Positions 11,249 through 22,809 of a stretch of DNA of 64,000 bases are shown here, piece by piece. The number at the start of each line of letters is the position of its first letter. Position 1 is the first letter of the stretch. The position numbers were made by a program, and so were the translations under genes. Under the pieces are notes generated by a model, which did not search any database, was not told the DNA's origin, and worked only from the letters and a program-made list of their open reading frames with translations. The DNA comes from Branchiostoma floridae (taxonomy: Eukaryota > Chordata > Leptocardii > Amphioxiformes > Branchiostomatidae), in the NCBI RefSeq assembly GCF_000003815.2, contig NC_049986.1, forward strand, positions 1,464,544-1,528,543, in the 5' to 3' direction.

Positions 11249-13110
11249 CTAAGTTTAAAACTTATTACAGATATTTCAAAACATTATTAAAATTGTATAA
11301 TAGTTTTACCTAAAATTACAAGTACAGACATTGAATGTGCAGCATTTTAAATAGTTATACGTCAATACAACAATTGATATTAGTGCGTTAGAGAGGGGGA
11401 TACATCAGATCATTTAAATAAGTCTCAAGATTCTTGAAAATGATTTCAACGCAAAGTGAACATTTTGTTTTCCAGACGGTCAGACAGTGTAGAGGGTACA
11501 GAAAAAGTATCAAAGGCATGACTCATTGTTATCGGACAGAAGACTCCTGGGCGGTACATTAAACAGATTGTCGCAAGGATCAGGAAGATTACATGTGCAC
11601 AATGACACACCTATGTCAGACCAAGCCGCTTCACACATCTCCGATATAACTAGTAAAGAAAAACATCACAAATTAAAATCTACTTTAATCGTCCTGTCCG
11701 TAAGCTTTGACTTGATTACAAAACCGTCCCAAGGATAACATTTGTGAGTTTTCAGCAGGGTTTACACCAGCAAAAGAGCCTGAAAGGCCTCAATGGCCAT
11801 AAATCATAAGTTATATAGACCTGGACTGACAGGTCACTGAGTCCATGTAGCTTATAATCGGCTTTGGCTCTGTAGTGTTTTTACCACTTCGTGATCGTTA
11901 ATAAGTAGCCTGATGAGCTGATCATTTTTTTAAACCGAATGATCGCTATTTTTAAATATTTTTCACATTCCAATGAACTTCAATACACACTGTGTAACTT
12001 CCCAAGGCGCCAGTTCCCTCCCCCTTTCACAATTATACAACGTTTCCTCCTTCAGAGTGCTTGGCCAACAGGCAAGCAAAGAACAGACCGTTAGTCTTCA
12101 CCAGGCCTTCCTAAGGGGATATGCATGGATCTTAGAATTTGGCAAAAAAGGGCATATTAGGCCAGGAGAGTCAGTCTGCGGAAAGGGAAACATTCACCCT
12201 CCTGGCCGATCAAACCCTTCGGTGGCCAAACTCCCCTGGCAATTGCAAATTTATCTTATAGTCAGCGTACTTAGACTGGTAGAGACCAACAGAACGTGTA
12301 GCTTACCTTGCTTGATTGCCCGTAGTGAATTGTAACACGTTTGTTGGCTGCTTGAGTCAAAACTGGTCTGCAGGAGTAAACAATTTAACGTACAGATATC
12401 TGTGCTGTAGACAGAGTATAGACAGGGTGTAACCCAACTTGCGCAGTCACGCTACGCCAAACTATAGCCTACGGCGAAATACCTAACCGTGAGGTGAGGT
12501 GAGGTTTTTTGGCCAACCGTCCTTGACATGGTCCCTGTGCGTCACAAACACACACACATACACAATGTCATACACATATATACACAAACACACACATACA
12601 CATACACATACATACACAAACACACACAACTAGAAAGGCCGACATTTGCTTGGGTGCAAATACAGCATATTTCAGCCATACCCATTCCCACGCAACATTG
12701 TACTGTTCCAAGTCACCCCTGCGCAATAATGGAACATTTTGACTGTAAGTTATCCCCAAAAGAGAACTAATATTGTGAATTGATTCCAGGTCAAAACAGA
12801 GCTTGCTCAATATGCCCCGGGCCCATATGGAAGAATATAATCTTCCACAGGAGCCCCTATGCATAACTAATTGTTTTTTTTTAGAATCGCGGCAGCTCCT
12901 AATTTTCCGAAAGTGAAAAAAAAACACCGCATCTTCCATTCCGAAGATTTTCATCATGAAATTACATGAAGCCATTCAACAATTTCCAGTAAAATAACTA
13001 CGTCTAAGTACCGTTATCAGCTCCTAGTGATGTGGGTACATTTATTATTGCAGTGAACTTTTATTTTATTCAAGTATGGCATGCGTTTGAATAATTATCA
13101 AGCAGGTGCA
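11249..13110. other. No recognisable gene; CA-rich microsatellite
   Basis: A 120-codon frame at 11973-12335 has no recognisable motif. A degenerate CACACA/CATACA microsatellite spans about 12548-12628. Nothing else can be supported. Confidence 0.4.
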
Positions 13111-13119
13111 AGTACTGTG

Positions 13120-13330
13120 TACTCTCCAAACTGAGGTTAGGCTCCGGCCGTTTTTTTAACGTTTTTTTTTAGTCGTTTTTATCGGGCTTTCTATTTTTTC
13201 AAAATATCTTACTGTGTCATAACCTACTGGCTGAGGTACTTCAAGAAAAATGATTAAATAGAAAGCCCGATAAAAACGACTAAAAAAAAGGTTAAAAAAC
13301 AGCCGGAATCTACCATCTGCTTGGAGAGTA
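13120..13330. mobile_element. 211-bp foldback MITE with 9-bp target duplication
   Basis: The arms are inverted repeats starting TACTCTCCAA and ending TTGGAGAGTA. Each carries a matching inner block (GAAAGCCCGATAAAAACGAC and its complement). The flanks are AGTACTGTG (13111-13119) and GGTACTGTG (13331-13339), a 9-bp direct repeat with one mismatch. The element at 39242-39356 has the same termini and target size. TSD length suggests a Mutator-like (9 bp) or hAT (8 bp) mobiliser. Confidence 0.8.
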
Positions 13331-13696
13331 GGTACTGTGTAGTATGAGTGTTTGTTTTTTCAAGCTGAAAACTCAAATCTTCTTCTTGTTTTGTATGAGC
13401 CATTACATAAACGGAGACGTCTCTCGAATTTAAAAAAAAAAAGAATTTACCGGTCTTTCGCTTCATTTCTTTTCTGAAAAGACTGTTGCGCTCCAATTTC
13501 TTCTGCGTACAGTTTACAAATTCAATCACAAGTCAAGTCCATGAGTACAAAGTAGTCATCTATAAGCTAACAGAAGTATTGAAATATCGAGAGACTTGTG
13601 GTCTATTACTTCAATCTCGTGGTCTATCAATGCAATCAGAATATTTACATTGAATGAGTCAACAAATTATCAGAATGTTCTATCAAAGATGATTTC

Positions 13697-14611
13697 TCAT
13701 GCATTCTCATATGTAGCTGACCACTTAGAGACTAGCCTGTTCACCCATTTAGCTAGATTGACTGAAGAAAGCTTTGCCAAGAGGTCCCTCTTGAAACCAG
13801 GGAAGGAGTTGTATTCCCTCCCTGGGACATAGCTAAGGGCCTCGACCTGTGCGTACTGATCGACCAGGGTGTGCAGCTCTGGAATGCGATCAGCTTTGGT
13901 GTGGCGTCCAGAGTCAGAACGCACACCCAAGTCTGAGTCTGCCCTCTTTAGCAGTGCCGCCATTTCACCAATGGCATTGGCAATACGGGCAGCACTCTGT
14001 TCATTGAGGTTAGGCCCAAGGTGCTTCAGGAAGGATTTCAGGTAGTTGTTCATGTGTTCCAAATTTTGATCCAGGGGGATATTGTTACCTTTACCGCCTC
14101 TGTTGTTCACTACTCTGTTCCACACCAGACTGTGGGCCAGCTTAGGGGGCAACAGGGCATTCACTTTGGCAAAGAACAACAAAGTACCATATGCATATTT
14201 GGTGTGGCCGTAGGCTTTGTAATACAAAAGGGCCATCCTGAAGCACCTGGATAGCCTCTCCCCGTCTCCCTCCTTGGTGGCATCGTCCATGTTGCGGATC
14301 AAGAGAGCTAGGGTCAGTTTGCTTGTCTAGTAGTTGTAAATGTGGTCTTCTTTTGGCAAACTTGACTCTTCGCTCTCTTCCTCCACAACAAGGTCGTGAT
14401 GGCCTTTTTCATGTGTGACTCTTGCCCCAGGCCTTACGTACACCTTTGGGCAACCGGGGTGTCGGCAAGGCAACTGTGGTCTCGGTTTGGGTGCCATACC
14501 TTCTCTGATGTCATGGAGAGACTCAGTATTGCCTGCAAGCAAGTCATCTACAATCTCTGCCGCCTCATAAGCTAGCATTTGTGCTCGGAATCTCTGTTGT
14601 GAAAGTAGCAT
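13697..14611 (-). pseudogene. DUF6589-like protein, C-terminal part, one in-frame stop
   Basis: A single minus-strand frame runs from 14611 to the stop at 13697-13699 and is broken by one TAG at 14327-14329. Before the stop it has a Cys/His cluster (CRHPGCPKVYVRPGARVTHEKGH), an acidic stretch and the block KEDHIYNY. After it come RNMDDATKEGDGERLSRC, LLYYKAYGHTKYAYGTLLF, NALLPPKLAHSLVWNRVVNN and GNNIPLDQNLEHMNNYLK. This layout matches, from memory, the large DUF6589 family expanded in lancelets, whose function is unknown. An acceptor-like TTTCACAACAG lies near the start of the frame, so upstream exons may once have existed. The lack of other lesions suggests recent inactivation, a variant allele or a sequencing error. 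There is no transposon terminus at either end. Confidence 0.6.
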
Positions 14612-15640
14612 TGATTAACACTAGTGAACACTTGATCTGAGTAAGTGTGTAACTAAGACCTAATTATGACACTTAGGTTATAGAATTTCTCATTTAATTG
14701 TAATAATCGTTTACTTGTATTTTGAAACGAGCATTGTGTGTTCATTGTGTGTTCACGGTACCATGTTTACAGTTTCATTTTTATTCTCGCACATATGTCT
14801 GAGTCAAATTTAAGCACATTACACCATTTGTGCTTGAGAAATAAATACAAGTACGTATTTCTCCAAGGGGATGTGTGTTTAAACTTTCATTGTGACCAGC
14901 GATGTGTGTTGTGTTGTAGGACTAAATTGTCAATTGAATATGCGATACGATAGCAATTGCTTGAGCTCTGAAAGTTTGGAAATATTCAAAATGGCAGTCA
15001 ACCCTATCGCCCAAAACGCATGGCCTCATGGGATAGTTTGTGTATAAATGGGCGCCAAGTTTTTCTGTCCGTGTTTTGTCACTTGTTACAATTCAACTGC
15101 CGTCTATATTGTATGTAAACGTTCCGAATTCTTGGTAAATTTGTATTCATCTTTTGACCAATGATAACTAAGCGAATTAGCTACTTTTGAAGTTATATTT
15201 GCTACAAAGATCTAGACTAAATGCTTGTGACTTATTTATCGAGGGATTCCGTTTTACATGCAAACAACACCAAACCTATGATTTCAAGGACGCCATTTAC
15301 GCTTTAGAGTTCATAGTTCCCCATCAAATGGTCAAATAACTTAGTGCCCCAATAAAATATTTCCTTCGTCTATTTATTGCGTTTATTTTGACTGATCTAC
15401 GTAGACGTCACCATAGTACACGTGACACAATAGGGTTCAATCAGAGATTTACCGAAATGGCTGACGGGATATTGTAAACCACGCCAAGCGAGTCGCCATT
15501 TTGATTCCTTTGTTTGGATTTTGCAGCTCGAAAGGCGGCCCTGAGTTTGAAACTTTTAGCGTAATTTGTGGAAACCCATTAGCGCAATTGTTTAGAGTAC
15601 CCCATATTTTGTCTGCAAATAAATTGTTTTGGTCGTACGA
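14612..15640. other. No recognisable gene
   Basis: AT-rich DNA with only short open frames and no clear repeat structure. It may contain upstream intron sequence of the DUF6589-like locus. Confidence 0.4.
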
Positions 15641-15649
15641 AAGATGTTT

Positions 15650-15885
15650 TTGTCGTAACGTTTAGCAAATGATCACGTATGAAATTCTATACGCTCAGGA
15701 AAACCGGTGGCACGTTAATTTCTTTTCGTAACGTTTAGCAAATGATCACGTATAAAATTCTATACGCTCAGCAAACCCGGTGGCACGTAAATATAATTTC
15801 TTTTCGTAACGTTTAGTAAATGATTACGTATGAAATTCTATTCGCTCAGCAAACCCGGCGGCACGTTAGTTTCTTTTCGTAACGT
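15650..15885 (+). repeat. ~74-bp tandem repeat, three units
   Basis: Units begin with CGTAACGTTTAGCAAATGAT and carry ACGTATGAAATTCTATACGC, starting near 15654, 15728 and 15806. A shorter partial unit follows. Units differ at a few positions. Confidence 0.85.
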
Positions 15886-16109
15886 TTTAACTCGTTTTAA
15901 TTGTAAATGGACCCGATTTCGGATCAGCTTACGTATGAAAATGGTCGGCAAACGTAACAAACCGCCCGGGTACGCTCCCCTATCGCCCGGCCGGACCCGA
16001 TCTCTGATGAACAAACTGAGACTATTAAATCGGCATACGTATCTACAATACTAGTACATTTGTATCTACATTGGGTGAATCCTGGCCGTCGGCACTGGTG
16101 TGTGTTTTA

Positions 16110-16225
16110 ATATCGGGCGAATCGTCTCCGGGCGAAAGATCCAATTCGGGCGAAAAGTTCCCGGGCGAAACATCCATCGGGCGAAACGTCTCCGGGCGAA
16201 ACATCCATCGGGCGAAACGTCCTGT
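16110..16225 (+). repeat. CGGGCGAAA tandem repeat
   Basis: At least seven copies of the CGGGCGAAA core occur, several as alternating CATCCATCGGGCGAAA and CGTCTCCGGGCGAAA units. It is GC-rich against an AT-rich background and open in more than one frame, which is typical of a minisatellite rather than a gene. Confidence 0.8.
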
Positions 16226-16755
16226 TACCCCTGCATACCACTGTTTAATTGTTTTACTTTGTATGAAACAGCCAACGGGCGTAATCTTGTTGTGTTATAG
16301 TGTTATAATTTCCTGCTCGTAGCGTGCGAGACCCGGAGGATAGGAGTTTCTACCTTGTTCGAGGTTTCTTTTCGGGGGTCAGTGGTGATACCCTGGTACT
16401 GTGAGTGTTTTATTGGGCTAAAACTTTGGAAGTTTAAAGTTACTTACAATTTGAATGTACAGGGTTTATGTAATAAAAAACAACAACAACACTAGAAGTA
16501 CCTTTGCTCGGAAAAAATACATCACTTTTCTTTCCAGTACAGTGAGAGAAATGTTGCCACTATAGACATATGGCCACTATAGAAAAAATGCTGATCTATG
16601 TACAAAGAGCAATAAGTTACACATACTTTTAGTACCCATTGATCTTTATTCATATAAAAAGTGCACATGTAAACCAATTGTTTAGATTTACAGTTCAAAT
16701 AATTATGACGGAATATTGATTCGCCACTGTCAAACCTACGTATCAAAACTAAACG

Positions 16756-17440
16756 CAAACTGGCCAATTTTCCCGCGTTTTCCGCCAAGTAACATTCTCT
16801 CAAATGCCTCAACTAACCCTGTTAAAGTTAACGTTAACTCTGCCGAAAATGGTTGATATCGCCATGCGGAATGTTGATTAATTCAACGACAAAGACTTGT
16901 ATTCTAACGTTCAATGCATGCGTACCGTCCGCAACCTCTCAAATGACCCTGTCTGAACTCCAAATCCTCGCAAACTACAATTTTAAACCAGGCAAAGGGT
17001 GACACACACATGTATGGCCACTGTAAGGCTGTAATATGCATGTGTTTCTGTCTGTATATACGGCATTGGAAGCCAGCTTATGAATATTGATTAGCATTCG
17101 TCTTACTCGGCGCTGATTGGCTGGCCCCATTAAATTCAATTAATTCGCGAAAGCCCAGGCTGCCACAGGTGTGTGGGGTCACTGGAGTTCACGGCAGGAG
17201 GCCGAAAGAAAACAAATTTCTCCTCAGAAAAGTGCTGAAATTAAGCATTTTAAAGTAGGTTATGCCAAAAATCGTACTTGGATCATTTTACCAACTATCC
17301 AATGCCTACCTACGCCAAATTTCAGGTCATGCCATTGTAATACCAGGTACAGTGGGCCAAAATATACCGTTTTGGTCAAAAGATAAGTTAAACCTTTAAA
17401 CATCAATAAAATCATTTTAGAGGCAGGTATGAAAAAAACA
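16756..17440 (+). repeat. ~685-bp tandem duplication, unit 1
   Basis: Begins CAAACTGGCCAATTTTCCCG and matches 17441-18110 over its length at high identity. The units contain GGTGACACACACATGTATGG and GCGCTGATTGGCTGG. Frames are not conserved between units, so this is not a gene duplication I can support. Confidence 0.85.
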
Positions 17441-18110
17441 CAAACTGGCAAATTTTCCCGCGTTTTCCGCCAAGTAACATTTACTTGATTGTCTCAACTA
17501 ACCATACCAAAGTCAACTATGCCGAGAATGATTGATATTGCCACGCGGAATGTTGGTTAATTCAACGACAAAGACTTGTATTCTAATGTTCAATGCATGG
17601 GTACCGTCCGCTACCGCTCAAATGACCCTGTCTGAACTCCAAATCCTCGCAAACTACAATTTTAAACCAGGCAAAGGGTGACACACACATGTATGGCCAC
17701 TGTAAGGCTGTAATATGCATGTGTTTCTGTCTGTATATACGGCATTGGAAGCCAGCTTAAGAATATTGATTAGCATTCGTCTTACTCGGCGCTGATTGGC
17801 TGGCCCCATTAAATTCAATTAACTCTTGCGAAAGAGCAGGCTGCGCAGGTGTGTGGGGGCACTGGAGTTCACGGCAGGAGGCCGACAGAAGACCAATTTA
17901 CCCTCAGAAAAGTGCTGAAACTAAGCATTTTAAAGTAGTTTATGCCACAATTTTAGTTGGATCATTTTACCAACTATCTAATGCCTGTTTACACCAAATT
18001 TCAGGCCATTCCATTGTAAGACCAGGGTACAGGGGGCCAAAATATACCGTTTTGGCCAAAACATGACCTTTAAACCTCAATAAAATCATTTTAGAGGCAG
18101 ATATGAAAAA
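17441..18110 (+). repeat. ~685-bp tandem duplication, unit 2
   Basis: Second unit, starting CAAACTGGCAAATTTTCCCG. It is followed by unrelated sequence and a short TA microsatellite near 18340-18358. Confidence 0.85.
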
Positions 18111-19063
18111 AACTGAGAAAATAAGCATCAAGGTATTGGCTCATTCTACCCCTGTGCTAAATTTCAGGTCATTCGGTCCAGGAACGGCGGAGATGAATCA
18201 CTTTGAAGATTTGACAGGAGAAAGAAAGAAGAAGAAACATTACGAATACAATATATTTCACCATACTATGTATGGCTGAAATATAAATATGTATATAAAC
18301 AAACACACAAACATGCAGACTGTGTCACACAAAAATACACATATATATATATATATATACCCAACAGCGCAATACCCAACAGCGCAAAAATCTCTTGGGA
18401 CCAAAATTTCTTGCAACACTGGACGTAAGGCGCCCTCTGGCAACTTGAAGGTGAAGTGTTTCAGGAGGCAAGAAACGAGCCAGCTGCTCACCGAGGCAGA
18501 CACTGTAGAATAGGTATAAGAAAGAATGAAACAAAATACAGACAATACATTTTTGATGACATCAATAACTTGTTTGACTATCTTGATATTTTAAGGTTCA
18601 AAACATTCCTTGTGGTTTTGTTGGACTTTGGGTTGAAGCCGCTTACCAGTAGAAAAGGGCATGGGGGATTCCGGCCTACAGACCACCTTTCCGTCAGAGT
18701 CAAGGGACCTTCGGAGGTCAAACTTATCTGGGTCCGGTCAGAACTCCGGGTCCATGTTAGCTGACCTCAGGTTAGGAAGAATCTTTGAAGAGAATAGACA
18801 GTAAACACATTTTGTTATAACTTTCGGTGTCTGATACAGCACGAAAACGAATATTTAAGCCTACTTTCCGAAATACTTAAGGTAGCCTAAAGGTGGGAAA
18901 ATATTTCCGCAGAGTTTACGGTATCGTAAAGACCACGGAAACCATGGTTTTACAATTCCGTAACCTTTCCGTATTCGTTAAGGCAAGATAAATACATCTG
19001 GTATCTTTACATAACCTTTAAGCATCCTTATATGTGCCGTATAGATGAAACGGGTATTGCTTA

Positions 19064-19960
19064 GGCCATGTTGATTTGATTATATGGATGACATCCGCGC
19101 TCGCACCAATTTTCGGCCGTTTCCAAAAAAAAAAGGTTTCGACCACACAATAAATTGTGCAAAGCAGCTGTAAAATGAGCACAAATATTCTGTAGATTGA
19201 AAAAAAAGTATTGGAAAACAGATAACTAATCATAGTTTAATGCCATAGAATGCCAAAATAAATCTAAAGTCAAAGAATAAGACGTGAAAGGACAGAAAGA
19301 ATAAAGTCTACTGTTGTTGGTAGGAGGAGGTACCAGTACAGAAAATTCAGGTCCCGTTCAGGTCCAGAGGATCATTTTCAAGTCCGGATCTGAACCTGGA
19401 CCTGATTGTCTGTGGAAACTTGAGAACTGGCAATACTCAAAACAATGGTAATTGGTCAGTTTTGCTACAAAGGAATCTGTTTGGTGGATTATTGGACTCC
19501 CACTGGCATCTAAAAATCCCATCTCCAAGTAATAAAGGCTAACTGTCTCTGTACCTTTGACTGTAGAAACTTGGTACAATTGACTATAAACTCTACTTGA
19601 CTTCCTCTGGTTGTCTTCTTGGCCCCCGGTAAGACCCCAAATGCCTGCCGACATAGTGTGTCCATTTTGTAATTGGCGAAACCTGTTCCTTTGATTTTTT
19701 TCCAGGTCTGTTTTTTTTTTCGGATTGGTCCAAGGAGAAAAAAAAATGTCTTGCACCCGTATAAAGTACTGGTCCCTACACCTAACTGTTGGTATACCAT
19801 ACTATGTGTGTTTAGTCCTATGTTAAACCTTCCTGGCCACTTTGATTTCATACTGGAGGCAACTTTTTTTTTTGGCCAAACTTTTTTTTTTTATTCGCTC
19901 GCTCGCATCAGTTATGGAGTTCCCAGAGGATGTCATCCATATAATCAAATCAACATGGCC
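19064..19960. mobile_element. Harbinger-like MITE (TTA target)
   Basis: Ends are inverted repeats of about 30 bases, GGCCATGTTGATTTGATTAT at the left and its complement at the right. Both sides are flanked by TTA (19061-19063, 19961-19963). A 3-bp TTA target fits PIF/Harbinger insertion. The ~897-bp interior holds poly-A/T runs and no transposase, so it is non-autonomous. Confidence 0.75.
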
Positions 19961-20084
19961 TTATGTACAAAAAAAAAAAAACATCTACAGGCTTTGAACC
20001 GACAATATGTTCACATACAATCAGTTAAACTTCGCCTTTTTTTTCGTAGTTCTCGATTAAAGGTGGAAATTAACGTTACATATA

Positions 20085-20960
20085 GGAGATAATATCTTTT
20101 CATTGCCTTCCCGTTACATTTCATCTCATTTTTCATACTCCTATTAGTATAGGTCTATGGAGACGTCCCCCGTCTTATGTATAGGTGCAAAAAAAAGATC
20201 AGAATGGTCGCGTTTATCTTTATTTTTAGAAGAGGCATTGCTTTTTCCAAATTAAGAGTCTTTTCCGCTCAATATACCACATGCGCCTTTCACTAAAGCA
20301 GCGGCTTTAAATGACCATGAATAGCTCCTGCTGTGTTAGCGTGTTTAGTTTAACTTACATTGCTTTTCCCAAATTAAGAGTATTTTCTGCTCAATATACC
20401 ACATACGCCTTTCACTGAAGCAGCGGATTCAAATGAATAGCTCCTGCTGTGTTATTTTAGCGTGTTTAGTTAAGCAAAGAAAATCTCCTCCCGTGTGAAA
20501 CCTACATATAACAGATACAATCTTTCCGACGTCATTCCGTTACATTTGAGCTGACTTTACATAAAATGGGGAGGTTTAAGCAGACCTCCCCCCTTTTATG
20601 TATAGGTGGACAAAAGATGTCGGAAAGGTAGCGTTTATCATTATTCTAAGAGGAGGCATTGCTTTTCCCAAATTACGAGTATTTTCTGCTCAATATACCA
20701 AATGCGCTCCTCTATAAAACAGCGTCCCCGCCTGAATAACTCTTTCTGTGTTATCGTGTTTGATGAATTCAGGAAAATCAAATTATCCTCACGGGTGAAA
20801 TCATGAATATAACAGATGGTATCTTTCCGATGCTTTCCGTTACCATTGAGCTCACTTTACATAAAAAGGGTCTATGTATGGGTGCAAGAAAGATGTCGGA
20901 AATGTAGCGTTTATTTTTTCCAGAAGTATCGTATGTTACCGATATCGTTCCGTTACCTTT
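20085..20960. repeat. Diverged ~250-300-bp tandem repeats
   Basis: Blocks around 20100, 20350, 20515, 20815 and 20930 share CTTTCCGA...CATTCCGTTAC, GATGTCGGAAAGGTAGCG and the segment GCTTTTCCCAAATTA(A/C)GAG...TCAATATACCA. Each block contains an imperfect inverted TCTTTCCGAC/GTCGGAAAG pair. Not coding. Confidence 0.6.
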
Positions 20961-21304
20961 GAGCTTACTTTACAGACAACTCTCTGAACTTACTTTACAG
21001 AGCTGGAGATTGACAGTTACAGAAAAAAGATGTCGGAGAGGTAGCGTTGAAAGCAAGGAGGTCAAATATTAAACTTCCATGTTGAAAAGAAGGAACAGTC
21101 GCCGGGAGCACTGCGTACATGCCCCCGAGGATTTTTGGTCAAAATTACGGCATGATTCCCGTTCAGGGTAAGAGGACTAGTACTGGGCGGCCTGTCCAGT
21201 ATGTCGCTTGCGGATGGCTGTGCCCTGCAGCTTGGCATCCCGTCCTCACTACCCGGTAACGTATGCATGGGAACATAGCGATGGTCGGGTTTGCTGTTCT
21301 AAGT

Positions 21305-22808
21305 TCATACCTACCTACCTACCTAGTCCCTTGACCTCCAGGTCGTTGGGGGGACAAGGTAGACATGAAGATCGAGATTTGCCTCCAGGTTCTTCTTTCC
21401 CTAGCCAGGGTTAGTCTCTCCTGTAGGCTGAGGCCCGTCCAGCCAGTGATGTTGTCCTGCCAAGCTTTGCGTTGACGTCCGCGACGAAGTCCTCCCTCTA
21501 CTGTTCCCTGCAGGATTGTCTTGGCCAGGTTGTTGTGTCTGGTAACATGCCCAAACCATTGCAGTTTGCGTCTTTTAACTGTCCCTAAGATTGGTTCTTG
21601 AGGGCCAACAAGACCGCGTACCTGTTCCCGCACATACTCGTTTGTGATGTGTTCATAGTACGAGATGTGAAGTAGCTTCCGCATGCACTTCATCTCAAAG
21701 GCTTGGATTTTTCTCTCTGTGAATGCCAGAAGCGTCCAGGTCTCACACCCGTACAACAGTATGGACACCACTAGGGTCTTGTAGAGCTTGTACTTGACAG
21801 TAAAGCTGATGTTGTTGGATTTCCAGATCCTGGACAGACGAGCCATTGCAGATGTTGTCATGGCAATCCTCTTCTGTACTTCTGTCCGACTGGTACCATC
21901 CTTTGTAATAGTCCCTCCCAGATATGTAAATGTGTCCACCTCTTCCAGTTGTTCCCCATTCATGAAGATGACCGCATGTGTTTCGTCCCTGCTGTTCACC
22001 ATCACCTTGCTTTTCTCGGTGCTGACCTCCATGCCAAACGACCCAGTACTCTGTGTTAACTTGTCTGTAAGGTCTTGGAGTTCAGTGTTGTTACCAGCGA
22101 GAAGGTCGATGTCATCTGCGAAGCGGAGGTTACAGATGCGTCTGCCACCAATGGAGATGGAGGTGTGATGATCATACAGTGTGTCCTGCATGATCTTCTC
22201 CAAGCACAGGTTAAACAAGACTGGCGAAAGCAAGCACCCCTGGCGAACCCCGACTGTTGTCCTGAAGAATTCCCCCACTTTGTTGTTGAGGAACACTGCA
22301 CTAGACGCCCTCTCGTACAAAGCTTCGATGGTCTGTATAAGGCCCTCTTCGACTCCAAAACCTCTCAAGACCCACCATAAGCCGTCATGCCACACTCTAT
22401 CAAAGGCCTTTTTAAAGTCGATAAAGTTGTGATAAAGGTCTTGTTGGTGCTGCATGTGTTTTTCAATGATGAGCCGACAGTTAAAAATTTGCTCAATGGT
22501 GCTCCGACCCGGCCTAAAGCCCGCTTGCTCTTCTGCTAGTAGTTCTTCTGCTTTAGACTTAAGCCTCTTCAAGATCACTTTGAGAAGTATCTTGCTTGGA
22601 TGGCTGATCAGACTGATGGTTCTGTAGTTTTGGCAGAGACGCGTATTCCCCTTCTTGGGCAGGGGAATGACTAGCGACTGTGTCCATTCCTTGGGCCACT
22701 TCTTCTGCTGCCAAATCTTCTGACATAGCTCAAAGTACTTGTCCACCACCACTTCACCACCATGCTTCAGCAGCTCTGCAGGAATGTTGTCAATTCCTGC
22801 AGATTCAG
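21305..22808 (-). mobile_element. RTE-type non-LTR retrotransposon, 5'-truncated
   Basis: The minus-strand frame encodes most of a LINE reverse transcriptase, which makes cDNA at a nicked target. Order: SAGIDNIPAELL at the truncated 5' edge, an NYRTISLISHPSKILLK block, EQAGFRPGRST, FIDFKKAFDRVWHDGLW, RQGCLLSPVLFNL, the catalytic FADD (NLRFADDIDLL), the thumb GYTFTYLGG-like stretch (DTFTYLGGTITKDGT), then KLQWFGHVTRHN and the basic RRGRQRKAW near the C-terminus. The stop is at 21319. The element ends in a (TAGG)n tail near 21305-21323, as RTE elements do. The endonuclease is missing, so the copy cannot mobilise itself. RTE (BovB-like) is favoured over Jockey/CR1 from the block pattern. The RT frame itself is uninterrupted for about 490 codons, so it is young. 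Confidence 0.9.
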
Positions 22809-22809
22809 T

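Noticed and set aside
12528-12975. Open frames over the CA-rich stretch
   Set aside because: Low-complexity His/Thr or Val/Cys translation of a dinucleotide repeat.
19358-20092. Overlapping 113-139-codon frames
   Set aside because: They lie inside the Harbinger-like MITE and conflict between strands. They contain poly-Lys or poly-Phe from A/T runs.
21788-22432. Plus-strand frames of 83-126 codons
   Set aside because: Antisense to the reverse transcriptase.
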